Assembly: GCF_042685365.1 (NCBI RefSeq)
Contig: NZ_JBHUMY010000005.1
Coordinates: forward strand, 39,004 to 103,003
Reading direction: 5' to 3'
DNA: 64,000 nucleotides
Source: Paenibacillus_AP thailandensis
GTDB lineage: Bacteria; Bacillota; Bacilli; Paenibacillales; Paenibacillaceae
In this document: positions 7,502-16,631 of the stretch, piece by piece
Numbering within the stretch: the first letter of the stretch is position 1
Layout: the number at the start of each line of letters is the position of its first letter
Position numbers and translations under genes: made by a program
The notes under the pieces: generated by a model
The model's database searches: none
What the model saw: the letters and a program-made list of their open reading frames with translations, nothing else
Told to the model about the DNA's origin: nothing

Positions 7502-8666
7502 TAGAAAGCGGATGAAAAACGTCCTCGTGAAACACCTCGAGCCAACGCCTTGCGGTGTGAAGCCAAGTAAATTTTCTCTCGACGAGCGCTCTGCTGTTCA
7601 TGCCCATCCAGTCGCGAAGCGGCTTGTCGCGCAGCAACAAATCCAGCCGCTCGAGCAGCTCTTCTTCGATGCGTTCGGGCCGAACGAGAAACCCCGTTTC
7701 GCCCGGAACGATAATTTCCTTCATTCCTCCCGCCTCCGTCGCCACGACGGGAACGCCCGACGCCATCGCCTCGACGTTGACCAAGCCAAACGCTTCCCGC
7801 CCGCCGGAAGGCACGACGGCGACGTCGGATACGAGAAACCAGTCCGGCACGTCCGAATGCGGCACATATGGGACGAACCGGACGTTGCCGGAGCTTCTGT
7901 GTCCGAGCCGGACAAGCTTTCTGGCGTACGCGGTAGTCCGGTGGGAGCCGTAAAACGGGCTGCCGACGACGACGACCAGCAGCTCGGGATGCCGCCTCGA
8001 AAGCTCGGGAGCGATGCGAAGCAGATGATGGACGCCTTTGAGCGGAATGAGGCGCCCGATAAACATGACGACTTTGCGGCCGGTCAGCCCTTTCAGCCGG
8101 CGCATATCCTCGCGTCTTCGCGCCCCTTCCTCGGAGTGCTGGGATACAAACCGGAGCGTATCCACGCCGGGGTATACGACCCGGATTTTGGCCGCCGCTT
8201 CCGGGGCTCTGCGGGCTACCTCGCTGCGGATAAATTCGCTGTTTACGATAATTTTGTCCGCCTTGCGCAAGCTTTGCTTCAGCTTGGCCGGCGATATATA
8301 ACGCGGCCCGATAAAGGTCGTGGAATGCAAATTCAGCCAACACGGCTTGCCCGGGTGCATCCTTTTCAGGACGGGGATCATTTTCGGACGGTTTTCCACC
8401 TGGATCAGCGCCGGGGAGAACCTTTTGATCGCCATGCCCACCTTGCGCGCGTAGAGCGCTTTATCGGCTGCCGGAAACCGTTCGCAAACGATGTCGTTCA
8501 CCCTGCTGATCTTGGACAGATAACGGCTTGACCGGCCGTATATGCGCGGCTCGACGTAAGGAGCGAGCAACGGGACGAACTTCTCGACGACACGTTCGAC
8601 CGAGCTGCTTTTCGAGGAAGGAATCGGGTAGGATCCGGGCGTAACGAAGGCTACTTTCGTGGGCAC
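7473..8666 (-). CDS. GT4-family glycosyltransferase
   Basis: A 397-residue retaining glycosyltransferase of the GT-B fold (family 4). The N-terminal half has FVTPGSYPIPSSKSSSVERV; the nucleotide-sugar half has VMFIGRLIPLKGVHHLL and the EX7E region EAFGLVNVEAMASGVPVVAT. The acceptor cannot be told; related Bacillales proteins include the coat-associated CotSA, but I cannot assign it. The start is GTG at 8666 with AGGAGGG seven bases upstream. It ends 15 bases before the TPP riboswitch. No membrane segment is seen. Confidence 0.87.
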   Translation of the reverse strand: MPTKVAFVTPGSYPIPSSKSSSVERVVEKFVPLLAPYVEPRIYGRSSRYLSKISRVNDIVCERFPAADKALYARKVGMAIKRFSPALIQVENRPKMIPVLKRMHPGKPCWLNLHSTTFIGPRYISPAKLKQSLRKADKIIVNSEFIRSEVARRAPEAAAKIRVVYPGVDTLRFVSQHSEEGARRREDMRRLKGLTGRKVVMFIGRLIPLKGVHHLLRIAPELSRRHPELLVVVVGSPFYGSHRTTAYARKLVRLGHRSSGNVRFVPYVPHSDVPDWFLVSDVAVVPSGGREAFGLVNVEAMASGVPVVATEAGGMKEIIVPGETGFLVRPERIEEELLERLDLLLRDKPLRDWMGMNSRALVERKFTWLHTARRWLEVFHEDVFHPLSIDSPWQEDV

Positions 8667-8824
8667 CTGGAAGCCCTCCTAAAAGTTATTGACGGTACGC
8701 GGCATCGCTTCGGCGCCGCGCGCTCGGCTTCGGGAATATGGCGCCGTCAACGAATCCGTTAGGAGTAGCATACGCGATCCCGTGCCGGCCTGCTACCGGC
8801 ATTCACCCTTCCCGCTTCGGGATT

Positions 8825-9133
8825 TCAGCCGATTCCGGACCGTCTTTCCGTTCCCAGCGAGGCCAGCAGCGACGAAGCAAGCAGGTAGAAGGACAAGTAT
8901 GCCCCGCATAGGATAAATAACGGATTCAGCAGCACCATATGAACTTCGGTCATAAATACCGTCCGGTGCAAGATCGTGCGGACAATGGCGCCCGCCACGA
9001 CCGTTAATGCGATAAATAAAGCCGCGGCCGCGATTTTGCCGCACCATGGACGCACGCGTGCGTCCTGCCGCCACCAGAACGCCAGCGCTCCCGCCCCCGC
9101 GGCATAACCAATGCCGATCAACAATTCGATCAT
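8825..9133 (-). CDS. small membrane protein of unknown function
   Basis: A 102-residue protein with three or four hydrophobic segments (about residues 1-20, 32-55, 67-95) and a short basic tail. I do not recognise a family. The start ATG at 9133 has GAGGTG six bases upstream; GTG at 9142 is in frame but overlaps that site. It stands between the glycosyltransferase and psd and is read away from psd. Conservation in relatives would be the test of whether it is real. Confidence 0.6.
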   Translation of the reverse strand: MIELLIGIGYAAGAGALAFWWRQDARVRPWCGKIAAAALFIALTVVAGAIVRTILHRTVFMTEVHMVLLNPLFILCGAYLSFYLLASSLLASLGTERRSGIG

Positions 9134-9316
9134 ACGATTCACCTCGTATCAAGCATTTGCCAAACGGACCTGATTTATCCACTCCGGCCGCTCGGATGCG
9201 GGTGCGGAGCGAGAAGAAGGCGGTTGATTTGCCCGCCCGGATATGGCACACTGTTTTGAGGTGCGCTTTCACGCGCTCCGCAGCACCGATCGCAAGAAAG
9301 GACGTGACGTACGGGC

Positions 9317-10129
9317 ATGAATCGCTTTTTGCTCCGTTCGATGACGGAATTGAGCTCCCGCAAATGGATTTCAAGGCTTACGGGACGTTTCGCCAAGTCC
9401 AGGCAAAGCCGTATCTTTCTGGCCCGCTTCGTCAAGCTTTACGGCATTAATGTGGATGAAGCCGAAAAACCTTTTAAACAATACGAATCGTTGAACGAGT
9501 TTTTTACGCGCAGGCTGCAGGAAGGCGCAAGGCCGATCGACCATTCGGCCGACACGCTGACGAGCCCGGTCGACGCGCTCATTACGGGGATAGGCACTAT
9601 CAAAGACGGCACGATCGTCAATGTAAAAGGGCAGGATTATACCGTAGACGAGCTGCTCAGCCATTCCCCGCGGATGGAAAATTACCGGAACGGCCGTTAT
9701 ATCGTTCTTTATTTAAGTCCTACCGACTATCACCGCATTCATGCGCCCGCAACCGGACGGATCGTCGAAAGGGAGCATATCGCGGGCAAAGTGTATCCGG
9801 TTAACGATTTCGGCATGCGCCACATGAGAGGCGTGCTGTCGCGCAACGAGCGGCTAATTACGTATATCCGCCTTAAGGAAGGCGAAGTGGCCGTCGTCAA
9901 GGTGGGCGCCATGAACGTAAGCAGCATCCGCTATACGGAGCCGCTTGCGGATACGGTGCAAAAAGGCGAGGAGCTTGCTTATTTCGAATTCGGCTCCACG
10001 GTCGTGCTGCTTACGCAGCAGGGCTTGTTCGTCCCCCGCCCCGACCTGAAGGAAGGCGTAAAGATCAAGATGGGAGAAGCGCTCGGCAAGCTTGGCGTTC
10101 AGCCGTCGGTATCCGGTGCGGCCGAATAG
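9317..10129 (+). CDS. psd: phosphatidylserine decarboxylase proenzyme
   Basis: Psd decarboxylates phosphatidylserine to phosphatidylethanolamine at the inner membrane face. The proenzyme cuts itself at Gly-Ser to make a pyruvoyl cofactor: here F225-G226-S227-T228, inside AYFEFGSTVVLL. Also typical are NEFFTRRL, the aspartate segment SPVDA and YLSPTDYHRIHAP around the catalytic His. 270 residues, complete. A weak AAAGGA site precedes ATG 9317. An intrinsic terminator follows. Confidence 0.95.
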   Translation: MNRFLLRSMTELSSRKWISRLTGRFAKSRQSRIFLARFVKLYGINVDEAEKPFKQYESLNEFFTRRLQEGARPIDHSADTLTSPVDALITGIGTIKDGTIVNVKGQDYTVDELLSHSPRMENYRNGRYIVLYLSPTDYHRIHAPATGRIVEREHIAGKVYPVNDFGMRHMRGVLSRNERLITYIRLKEGEVAVVKVGAMNVSSIRYTEPLADTVQKGEELAYFEFGSTVVLLTQQGLFVPRPDLKEGVKIKMGEALGKLGVQPSVSGAAE

Positions 10130-10214
10130 CGGGGCGTTGCGGCTTTCCCGCACGATTGACCGCGAACACCCCGTTTCGCCTGCCATACAAACGACGAATG
10201 GAACACGAACGAAT

Positions 10215-10267
10215 CGAGGCATCCGGAAAGCGGCGCGCGGCCGCATTCGGGATGCCTCGTTTTTTTG
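10215..10267 (+). terminator. intrinsic terminator after psd
   Basis: CGAGGCATCC (10215-10224) pairs with GGATGCCTCG (10250-10259) and is followed by seven T. Confidence 0.85.
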
Positions 10268-10285
10268 ATATCGGCTCTCATTCGA

Positions 10286-11071
10286 TTACCGGATCTCGGA
10301 AGGGCTGCGCCCCGTATATTGCTTGAATTGCCGGCTGAAAAAAAAGATGTCCCGATACCCCAGAGCGTCCGCCACCTCCGTGACGTTCATTCCGCCGTAG
10401 GTGAGCAGATGCTGCGCCCGGTCGATGCGCGTGCGGATCATGTACGTCTGAACCGGCATGCCGATCAGCTCCTTGAATTTCATCGAGAAATATCTCGGCG
10501 AAAGCTGCGCCCTTGCCGCCAAATCCTCGACCCGGTGCGGCTTGCCCGGATTTTGTTTAATATAGTTGGCGATTTCGTGAATGGCCTCCGACAGCTGGTT
10601 GCTGCCCTTCTTTTCCACGGGCGCCTGCCGGTCTTCCCGAAGCAGGTGGATCATCATTTGCTTGAGCACGAGCTGGGCTTCCTCGTCGGCCGCGTACGTC
10701 GGCACCAGAAACAGCCTTACGTAACGTGCCAGCATATATTCGAAATCGACGGTATCCCCCAGCACGCGGTATCTCGCCGGTAAGTCACGCGCCTTCTCCT
10801 TCGTATCGAAATGGATATAAGTCAGAACGAGCGGCTTCTGCGGGTTGTGCGAGGCGATCGGATGATCGCCGGGCCGAAACAAAAAGCAGCTTCCTTTCCC
10901 GATGGCGTAAGTTTCGCCGTTCAATTCCAATTCGCCTTCGCCGCTCCACACATAAAACAAATCGTAGTTGGCGAGCGGCCTGTCCCTTTTCGCCCATTTC
11001 CAGGACGGCTCGCATACGATCTTTGCAGAAAAGGGAAGAAGTACAAACGAATCCGGCGATAAATGAAGCAT
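10286..11071 (-). CDS. AraC-family transcriptional regulator with cupin sensor domain
   Basis: A 261-residue regulator. Residues 1-130 form a cupin-like ligand domain (GEGELELNGETYAIGKGSCFLFRPG). Residues about 165-261 are the double helix-turn-helix of AraC, with LAARAQLSPRYFSMKFKELI and ADALGYRDIFFFSRQFKQYT ending in GRSPSEIR. In Paenibacillus this type often controls sugar uptake or degradation, but no transporter is adjacent, so the effector is unknown. GGGAGGG lies five bases before the ATG. It is divergent from the aminotransferase at 11401. Confidence 0.9.
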   Translation of the reverse strand: MLHLSPDSFVLLPFSAKIVCEPSWKWAKRDRPLANYDLFYVWSGEGELELNGETYAIGKGSCFLFRPGDHPIASHNPQKPLVLTYIHFDTKEKARDLPARYRVLGDTVDFEYMLARYVRLFLVPTYAADEEAQLVLKQMMIHLLREDRQAPVEKKGSNQLSEAIHEIANYIKQNPGKPHRVEDLAARAQLSPRYFSMKFKELIGMPVQTYMIRTRIDRAQHLLTYGGMNVTEVADALGYRDIFFFSRQFKQYTGRSPSEIR

Positions 11072-11400
11072 ACGAACCCTCCCATATCTATAAATTCTGT
11101 CGTTTCAGGACGATTCGTCCCCCTGCCGTCATCATACAATAGTGCAAACGGCTTCGCAATGAACGAGTATGTACATTTTTTCAATTTTTTTAGAAGCCGT
11201 AGTTTACGCCGTGTAAATAATGTTATAATAGCACCCGAGAGAAACGGCTACGCCTTCCTTGTCAAAGGACGAACCGTTTCGGCGTGAAATATAAGACGAT
11301 GGGATACAAGCAAAACTTATAAATTCTTATATTTCGAAAAGACGGTTACGGCCGGTCAGGCCACAGCTTACATGCACATATGATTTTTCGGAAGGATGGA
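11072..11400. other. divergent intergenic region between the AraC gene and the aminotransferase
   Basis: This 329-bp stretch holds a + strand promoter (11202-11229) and, just after it, an inverted repeat with arms GAAACGG (from 11241) and CCGTTTC (to about 11280) in the predicted 5' leader. No reading frame with a ribosome site is seen. Confidence 0.5.
11202..11229 (+). promoter_or_regulatory. promoter of the aminotransferase gene
   Basis: A perfect TATAAT (11224-11229) lies 16 bases after a poor -35 GTTTAC (11202-11207). The weak -35 suggests help from an activator. Confidence 0.5.
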
Positions 11401-12702
11401 ATGAAGTCCATGAACCCACTTGCCCAGCAGTTGAACGAGACAATCAACAATGAAAATCCGCATGTGTACGAAATGTTGTCCACGCTTGGAAAAGAAATGT
11501 TTTTCCCGAAGGAAGGCATTCTGAGCCAATCCGCCGAAGCCAAGGCGAAAGCGACGAAATACAACGCTACGATCGGCATCGCGACGGAGGGCGGCCAGCC
11601 GATGCATCTGAAGGTCATTCAGGATACGCTGAGCGCATATGCCCCGAAGGATCTTTATGAATACGCTCCACCTGCGGGCAAGCCGGAGCTTCGCGCCGCA
11701 TGGCGCTCCAAAATGATCAAGGAAAATCCGGAGCTCGAAGGGAAAAGCTTCGGAAATCCGATCGCTACCAACGCGCTTACTCACGGACTTAGCATCGTTG
11801 CGGATCTGTTTGCGGATGCCGGCGATGCGATCGTGATTCCAAATAAAAACTGGGAAAACTATGAGCTTACGTTCGGCGTCCGCCGCGGCGCCGTTATCGT
11901 TGAATATCCGCTGTACAACGAACAAATGCGCTTCAACGGCGCCGGCCTGCGGGAAGCTTTGCTTGCGCAGAAGGGCAAAGGCAAAGCGATCGTCGTGCTG
12001 AACTTCCCGAACAACCCGACGGGCTATACGCCCGGTCCGCAGGAAGCGAGCGAGATCGTAGACGCTATCCGCGACGCCGCGGAAGCCGGGATCAACGTCG
12101 TGGCGGTTACGGACGACGCTTACTTCGGGCTGTTCTTCGAGGATTCGGTGCATGAATCGCTGTTCGGGAAGCTTGCGGAGCTTCATCCTCGCGTGCTGGC
12201 CGTCAAGGTGGACGGCGCCACGAAGGAAGAATACGTATGGGGCTTCCGGGTAGGCTTCATTACGTACGCTTCTCCATCGGCCAAAGTGCTTGCCGCGCTG
12301 GAGCAAAAAACGATGGGCATCATCCGCGCCACGATTTCGAGCGGTCCCCATCCGTCCCAAACGTTTGTGCTTCAAGCGCTTCAATCGCCGGAATTTGCCG
12401 AGCAAAAAGCGGAGAAATTCAATATTATGAAGCGCCGCGCCAATCGCGTCAAAGATTTGCTCGACAGCGGCAAGTACGGCGACACTTTGAAGTATTATCC
12501 GTTTAACTCCGGTTACTTCATGTGCCTGAAGTTGTCCGGCGTATCCGCGGAAGACGTGCGCGTCCGGCTGCTCGACCAATACGGCATCGGCACGATTGCG
12601 CTCGGCGAAACGGATCTGCGCGTCGCGTTCTCCTGCATCGAGGAAGAAGGGCTCGAAGAGCTGTTCGACACGATCGCGAAAGCGGTCCGGGAATTGTCCT
12701 GA
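11401..12702 (+). CDS. class I/II PLP-dependent aminotransferase
   Basis: A 433-residue fold-type I aminotransferase. NFPNNPTGYTPGPQEA gives the substrate Asn-Pro segment, VTDDAYFGLFFE the Asp that holds the pyridine nitrogen, and a Lys within VDGATKEEYVWGFRVGF is the likely Schiff-base residue; the Arg of GFRVGF probably binds PLP phosphate. The substrate is not evident; the Lys sits in an ATKEEYVWG context rather than the common SFSK. I start at ATG 11401, five bases after GGAAGG; ATG 11410 is an alternative. Confidence 0.85.
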   Translation: MKSMNPLAQQLNETINNENPHVYEMLSTLGKEMFFPKEGILSQSAEAKAKATKYNATIGIATEGGQPMHLKVIQDTLSAYAPKDLYEYAPPAGKPELRAAWRSKMIKENPELEGKSFGNPIATNALTHGLSIVADLFADAGDAIVIPNKNWENYELTFGVRRGAVIVEYPLYNEQMRFNGAGLREALLAQKGKGKAIVVLNFPNNPTGYTPGPQEASEIVDAIRDAAEAGINVVAVTDDAYFGLFFEDSVHESLFGKLAELHPRVLAVKVDGATKEEYVWGFRVGFITYASPSAKVLAALEQKTMGIIRATISSGPHPSQTFVLQALQSPEFAEQKAEKFNIMKRRANRVKDLLDSGKYGDTLKYYPFNSGYFMCLKLSGVSAEDVRVRLLDQYGIGTIALGETDLRVAFSCIEEEGLEELFDTIAKAVRELS

Positions 12703-12736
12703 TTTCGTAAGCACGGATGGTCATAGGTTTGAAAAA

Positions 12737-12790
12737 CAAAACGGCCCTGGCGTAAAGCGCAAGCTTTACGTCAGGGCCGTTTTGTTGGTC
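12737..12790 (+). terminator. strong bidirectional terminator hairpin
   Basis: A 22-base stem with one G-T pair and loop GCAA (12737-12784) starts CAAAACGGCCCTG. T-rich tails follow on both strands, so it can end the aminotransferase on + and ecsB on minus. Confidence 0.85.
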
Positions 12791-12795
12791 GCACC

Positions 12796-13071
12796 CCCAT
12801 ATGGCGGGCACCCACCTGGCGCATTTTTGCACCCCATAGGGCGCTTTCGCGCCGTTCCCATGCCCATATGGTGCATTTTTGCACCTCATGCGGCGCTTCG
12901 GCGCCATCCGGGCACCCACCTGGCGCATTTTTGCACCCCATAGGGCGCTTTCGCGCCGTTCCCATGCCCATATGGTGCATTTTTGCACCTCGTGCGGCGC
13001 TTCGGCGCCATCCGGGCACCCACCTGGTGCATTTTTGCACCTCGTGCGGCGCTTCGGCGCCGTTCCCGGCT
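12796..13071. repeat. tandem array of five 52-bp hairpin units
   Basis: Five exactly phased 52-bp units start at 12812, 12864, 12916, 12968 and 13020; a truncated unit precedes them. Units 1 and 3 form type A (CCACCTGGCGC...), units 2 and 4 type B (CCATATGGTGC...), and unit 5 is a hybrid. Each unit holds two stem-loops: GGTGCA-TTTT-TGCACC (or GGCGCA-TTTT-TGCACC) and GGCGC-TTCG-GCGCC (or GGCGC-TTTC-GCGCC). The array lies between convergent genes. It has no spacers and no cas gene nearby. Confidence 0.93.
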
Positions 13072-13097
13072 GGCGCGCGTCCCGCCTTCCGCCGCGG

Positions 13098-14354
13098 CTA
13101 ATCGTCATCCTCCGCTTCGCGCCTTAGCTTGCGGGACAAGCTTGCCGGGCGGATGATCCAAATGTAGCAGACCGCTGCAATTAGGGATGCGGCGGCGGCA
13201 GCGGCATAACCCGAAACGAGCAGCGTGACGCCAAGCGGCAGCCATAACAGCAAAGCGCAGACGAGAAGCGCGAGCCTGTCGACCCGAACGAGATCGGCCA
13301 GCCGTCTCGATTCCGGCAAAGGGTAAATATGGTGCCATACCGTATGGCGATGGGCTTGATGAAGAGCACCCAGCTGGAATCCGAATATTGCAACAAAAAG
13401 GATATACATTGCGGCAGCTCCCCAGCCGCCGAGCCACGCCGATTCCGCCAGCCAATAAAGGATGAGGCCAAGCAAGACGAGCAGCCGGAGCATAATGCCG
13501 GCCAGTTCCGTCCTTATAACCGTGAGCGCATACAAATACACGTATGTATTTTCATGCTTGTAGCGGACAAGCCGGATCAGCCACGAAAGATACGGTCTGG
13601 ACGTAACGGGAGACGGAAGCGCCGGAACGTCGACAAAAAAGCTCATAAAACGGTAATGCCGGCTGCGGGTCGCCGTTTCCTCGGCAATAAGCCGCTCCCA
13701 AGGAATTTGGTGCCGGCGGGGCAAGCGATACAGCAGCGCCATGAGCGCCGCGACCAAAACAAGGAACAACGCGCCTTGCCAAGGCTCGGAAACGAGCGCC
13801 GCCGCCATAATGAGAGCAATGGCCAGCCAGCGCAGCGAGCGGAGAAGAAGCCTTATCCGCGGCCATGCGACTTGCCTTTCGCGCCACGCTCCCCACATGC
13901 TTAAAGCCTTGACCGCCGCCGCAATCAACGCGACCGCCGCGATGCCGGCCTTTCCCGGACCTTGCCGGTAGATCGGCGCATACAACAGCAGGAGGGCGCC
14001 CAGCAGCAGCGCCGTTTGAACGGCTGCGCGGCGGAAGGATCTGAAGATATAGACGTTCATCTCGGCCTCGCGGGGCATGAGAAAGACGATATCCGCGGCG
14101 GACAGCCATGTTCGAAGCGGGCTCCAGGCGACCGCGATCGTCAAAGCAAGGACGCCAACAGCCGTAACCGGAAAATCGGACGGGACGTCGCGCAGGAGCT
14201 GGAAGTAACGAATGGCGAACGTAATGACCAGAAACGACAAAACGAGAGACAAGCCGCTCTGCCCGACGTACCGGACGTAAGGCAGCATTTCCCGTCCGAA
14301 GCTTGCGGCTCTTCTGCGCCATAACGATTGAAGCGATCGTTCTTCCTCTCTCAT
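13098..14354 (-). CDS. ecsB: ABC transporter permease EcsB
   Basis: EcsB is the membrane subunit of the EcsAB ABC transporter, which in Bacillus affects protein secretion, intramembrane proteolysis, competence and sporulation. The 418-residue protein has many hydrophobic segments in a 4+4-like arrangement (for example LPYVRYVGQSGLSLVLSFLV, VAALMALLYRLP, LLVLLGLILYWLAESAWL). Its ATG (14354) overlaps the ecsA stop as ATGA, which excludes an in-frame start further upstream. It ends right beside the 52-bp array. Confidence 0.9.
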   Translation of the reverse strand: MREEERSLQSLWRRRAASFGREMLPYVRYVGQSGLSLVLSFLVITFAIRYFQLLRDVPSDFPVTAVGVLALTIAVAWSPLRTWLSAADIVFLMPREAEMNVYIFRSFRRAAVQTALLLGALLLLYAPIYRQGPGKAGIAAVALIAAAVKALSMWGAWRERQVAWPRIRLLLRSLRWLAIALIMAAALVSEPWQGALFLVLVAALMALLYRLPRRHQIPWERLIAEETATRSRHYRFMSFFVDVPALPSPVTSRPYLSWLIRLVRYKHENTYVYLYALTVIRTELAGIMLRLLVLLGLILYWLAESAWLGGWGAAAMYILFVAIFGFQLGALHQAHRHTVWHHIYPLPESRRLADLVRVDRLALLVCALLLWLPLGVTLLVSGYAAAAAASLIAAVCYIWIIRPASLSRKLRREAEDDD

Positions 14355-15100
14355 TGCGGTTCCTCGGAAACTAATTTGTAGAACGATTCCTCCAGCGATC
14401 CGGCCCCTTTGTCCAATCCGGCCGCCTGCCTGATTTCCTCCAGCGTTCCTTGTGCCACGATCCGCCCCTGATGCAGCACGATGTAACGGTCGCAATAAGC
14501 TTCAACCGTCGCCAGAATATGAGAGCTCATCAAGATGGCCGAGCCGCGCCGCTTCACCTCGACGAGTCTTTCCAACAGCGATTTGATGCCAAGCGGATCG
14601 AGACCGAGAAACGGCTCGTCGATAATGTACAACGGCGGCTCGGCAAGCAGCGCGTTCATGATCATCACCTTCTGTTTCATCCCTTTGGACAGATGGGAGG
14701 CGAACGCCTTCAGCTTAGGTTTCATTTGAAACTGCTCCAGCAGCCTTTCCTTTCTCGCTTCGAAATCTTCCCGCTTTACGTCGTAGGCGATTCCCGTCAG
14801 CCTCAGATGCTCCTCGACCGTCAGCTCGTCGAACAGGATCGGCGTCTCCGGAACGTAAACGAACGCCGAACGATAGCGCTCCGCGTTTTCCTCCAGTTCG
14901 GCTCCCATTACTTTGACCTGCCCTTCTTGCGGCTTCATAAGCCCAAGAATGTGCTTGATCGTCGTGCTCTTGCCGGCTCCGTTCAAGCCGATCAGGCCGA
15001 TCATCTCGCCGGCTTTTACTTCAAAAGTGACATTATGCAGGACAGGCTTGCGCGGACTGTAGCCCCCGCTTAATCCCGTCACCTGCAACACCGTTTCCAT
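14351..15100 (-). CDS. ecsA: ABC transporter ATP-binding protein EcsA
   Basis: The 249-residue ATPase carries Walker A GLNGAGKSTTIKHILG, a Q-loop region, signature LSKGMKQKVMI and Walker B PLYIIDEPFLGLDPLG, then the switch His in MSSHI. It energises EcsB, with which it is translationally coupled. AGGTGA stands six bases before the ATG. Confidence 0.93.
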   Translation of the reverse strand: METVLQVTGLSGGYSPRKPVLHNVTFEVKAGEMIGLIGLNGAGKSTTIKHILGLMKPQEGQVKVMGAELEENAERYRSAFVYVPETPILFDELTVEEHLRLTGIAYDVKREDFEARKERLLEQFQMKPKLKAFASHLSKGMKQKVMIMNALLAEPPLYIIDEPFLGLDPLGIKSLLERLVEVKRRGSAILMSSHILATVEAYCDRYIVLHQGRIVAQGTLEEIRQAAGLDKGAGSLEESFYKLVSEEPQ

Positions 15101-15241
15101 AACCGTTCACCTGCAATATTAAGAAGATATGGGATGGCTTCAAAAACAATTGCTCAACTTATATAGCATACCTAATCCAAACCCGAATATCAAAAAAATA
15201 GTCCCGGGACTGTTCGTCGCCGGAACTGTTTTCGCATGATG

Positions 15242-16483
15242 TTATTTTATCGTAATTTTCGTGACGGTCGAGTTTTCGCCTTCCAGCTCAACTTCCGTTC
15301 CTTTCGCAAGGTCGGACGCGTCGCCCTTAATCTTTACGTCGGAGCTGACGTTAAAGATGAGTACGGTTTCCGAATCGTCGTCGTCATCTTCCTGCACAAT
15401 GGAGATCGCCGCCAATTTGCCGCTTGCGTTCAGCGTAATCGAGCTGATGACTCCGGTCTCTTCGAACGATTCGTCTTCCTCTTCGTTTTGATCTTCGTCC
15501 TCTTCATCGGCCGCTTCCGTCACTTCGATAAAGACGGCTTTGTTCTCGTAGGTACGAATAAACAGCTCATCGCCTTCTTCAAGAGCGCTTGCCTTTACTT
15601 TTTTCCCTTCGCGGAAAATAAAGGCATCGGATGCAAGCTCAAGCGTAAGCTCCGTGTCGTCGTCCTTGACGATCGTCATTTTGCCGTTTTTCGGCTCGGA
15701 CTTCAGTTCGCCTTCGATGGCCGCAGCGTCATGATCCGGCAGCTCTTCGTCCGTGCGGTCGAGAAGGGCGGCCAGCTCGGCGCGGGTAACCGGCTGATTC
15801 GGGCGGAACGTATTGTCGTTGTAGCCGGTAATAATGCCTTTCTCAAGCGCTACGGCCACATAACCGACGGAACCGGCCGGAATCTTGTCCGCGTCCTTGA
15901 AGTCCAGCTTCGTGTTGCTTTTCTCCTTGGCTTCCTCCTCGAGACCAAGCGCTTTCACCAGCAGCGTCGTCGACCATAGGCGGGTAGCGTTGACCGCAGG
16001 ATCGATCTTCGTTTCCGTTTCCGCGAACAGATCGTTCTCAAGCGCTACGGCAACGTAGCCTACCGCCCACGGATATTTCTTCTCGATCAGGTCGGCGTCC
16101 TTGAAGTTCAATTCCGTATCCATCGCGTCTTGCGCTTCGTCCTCAAGCTCCATGACCCGAACGGCCGCTACGATCGCTTCAATGCGGGAAATTTTTTGGT
16201 TAGGCTTGAAGGTGCCGTCTTCGTATCCGGTAAACACACCTTTGGAAGCGAGCCGCATGATGGATTCCGTGGCCCATTTCAATTCGGCTTCGTCTTCGAA
16301 CTTCCAAGTCGCTTTATTGCCGTTGTTTTTCTCTTTTTCGCTGTTGCGGGATTCGTTGCCGCGGTCTTTATCGTCATGGCCGCCTTGCCCTCCTTGGGCG
16401 AAAGCCGCCGTGCCGCCGCCTGCCAGCACCAGCAATGCCATGGAAGACAAAGCCGTTTTTTTCAACATCTTATTATTCAACAT
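15242..16483 (-). CDS. secreted S-layer-homology protein with acidic beta modules
   Basis: A 413-residue exported protein. Residues 1-29 are a signal peptide ending TAAFA-Q. A charged Gly/Asp/Lys linker follows, then three SLH domains: ATESIMRLASKGVFTGYEDG, the second around VGYVAVALENDLF, the third around YVAVALEKGIITGYNDNTFR. These bind pyruvylated cell-wall polymer. The C-terminal 150 residues look like two related beta modules (GKMTIVKDDDTELTLELAS and GKLAAISIVQEDDDDDSET) separated by a Glu/Asp run. I start at ATG 16483, seven to eight bases after AGGTGG; GTG 16495 lies inside that site. Function: cell-surface protein, ligand unknown. Confidence 0.9.
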   Translation of the reverse strand: MLNNKMLKKTALSSMALLVLAGGGTAAFAQGGQGGHDDKDRGNESRNSEKEKNNGNKATWKFEDEAELKWATESIMRLASKGVFTGYEDGTFKPNQKISRIEAIVAAVRVMELEDEAQDAMDTELNFKDADLIEKKYPWAVGYVAVALENDLFAETETKIDPAVNATRLWSTTLLVKALGLEEEAKEKSNTKLDFKDADKIPAGSVGYVAVALEKGIITGYNDNTFRPNQPVTRAELAALLDRTDEELPDHDAAAIEGELKSEPKNGKMTIVKDDDTELTLELASDAFIFREGKKVKASALEEGDELFIRTYENKAVFIEVTEAADEEDEDQNEEEDESFEETGVISSITLNASGKLAAISIVQEDDDDDSETVLIFNVSSDVKIKGDASDLAKGTEVELEGENSTVTKITIK

Positions 16484-16631
16484 AAAAAAAACCACCTCTC
16501 CTAAAACGATGTATAATCGAGCGCTGCGCTTGACCGGATAAATGAAGCCGTGTTTGCATCATTTTTCCTATGCCATAAGTTTCGCTGCAACCCGGTCCGT
16601 TTAGGAGGGTAGTTCATGAAATAAATATTCT

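Noticed and set aside
12796..13071. CRISPR array
   Set aside because: The whole 52-bp unit repeats without unique spacers, and no cas gene is in the window.
12518..13108. Open frames across the 52-bp array that code for Cys/Trp-rich repetitive peptides on both strands
   Set aside because: The unit is 52 bp, not a multiple of three, so the frame rotates from unit to unit and the peptide repeats only every 156 bp. The frames are open because the unit lacks stop codons; no ribosome site is present.
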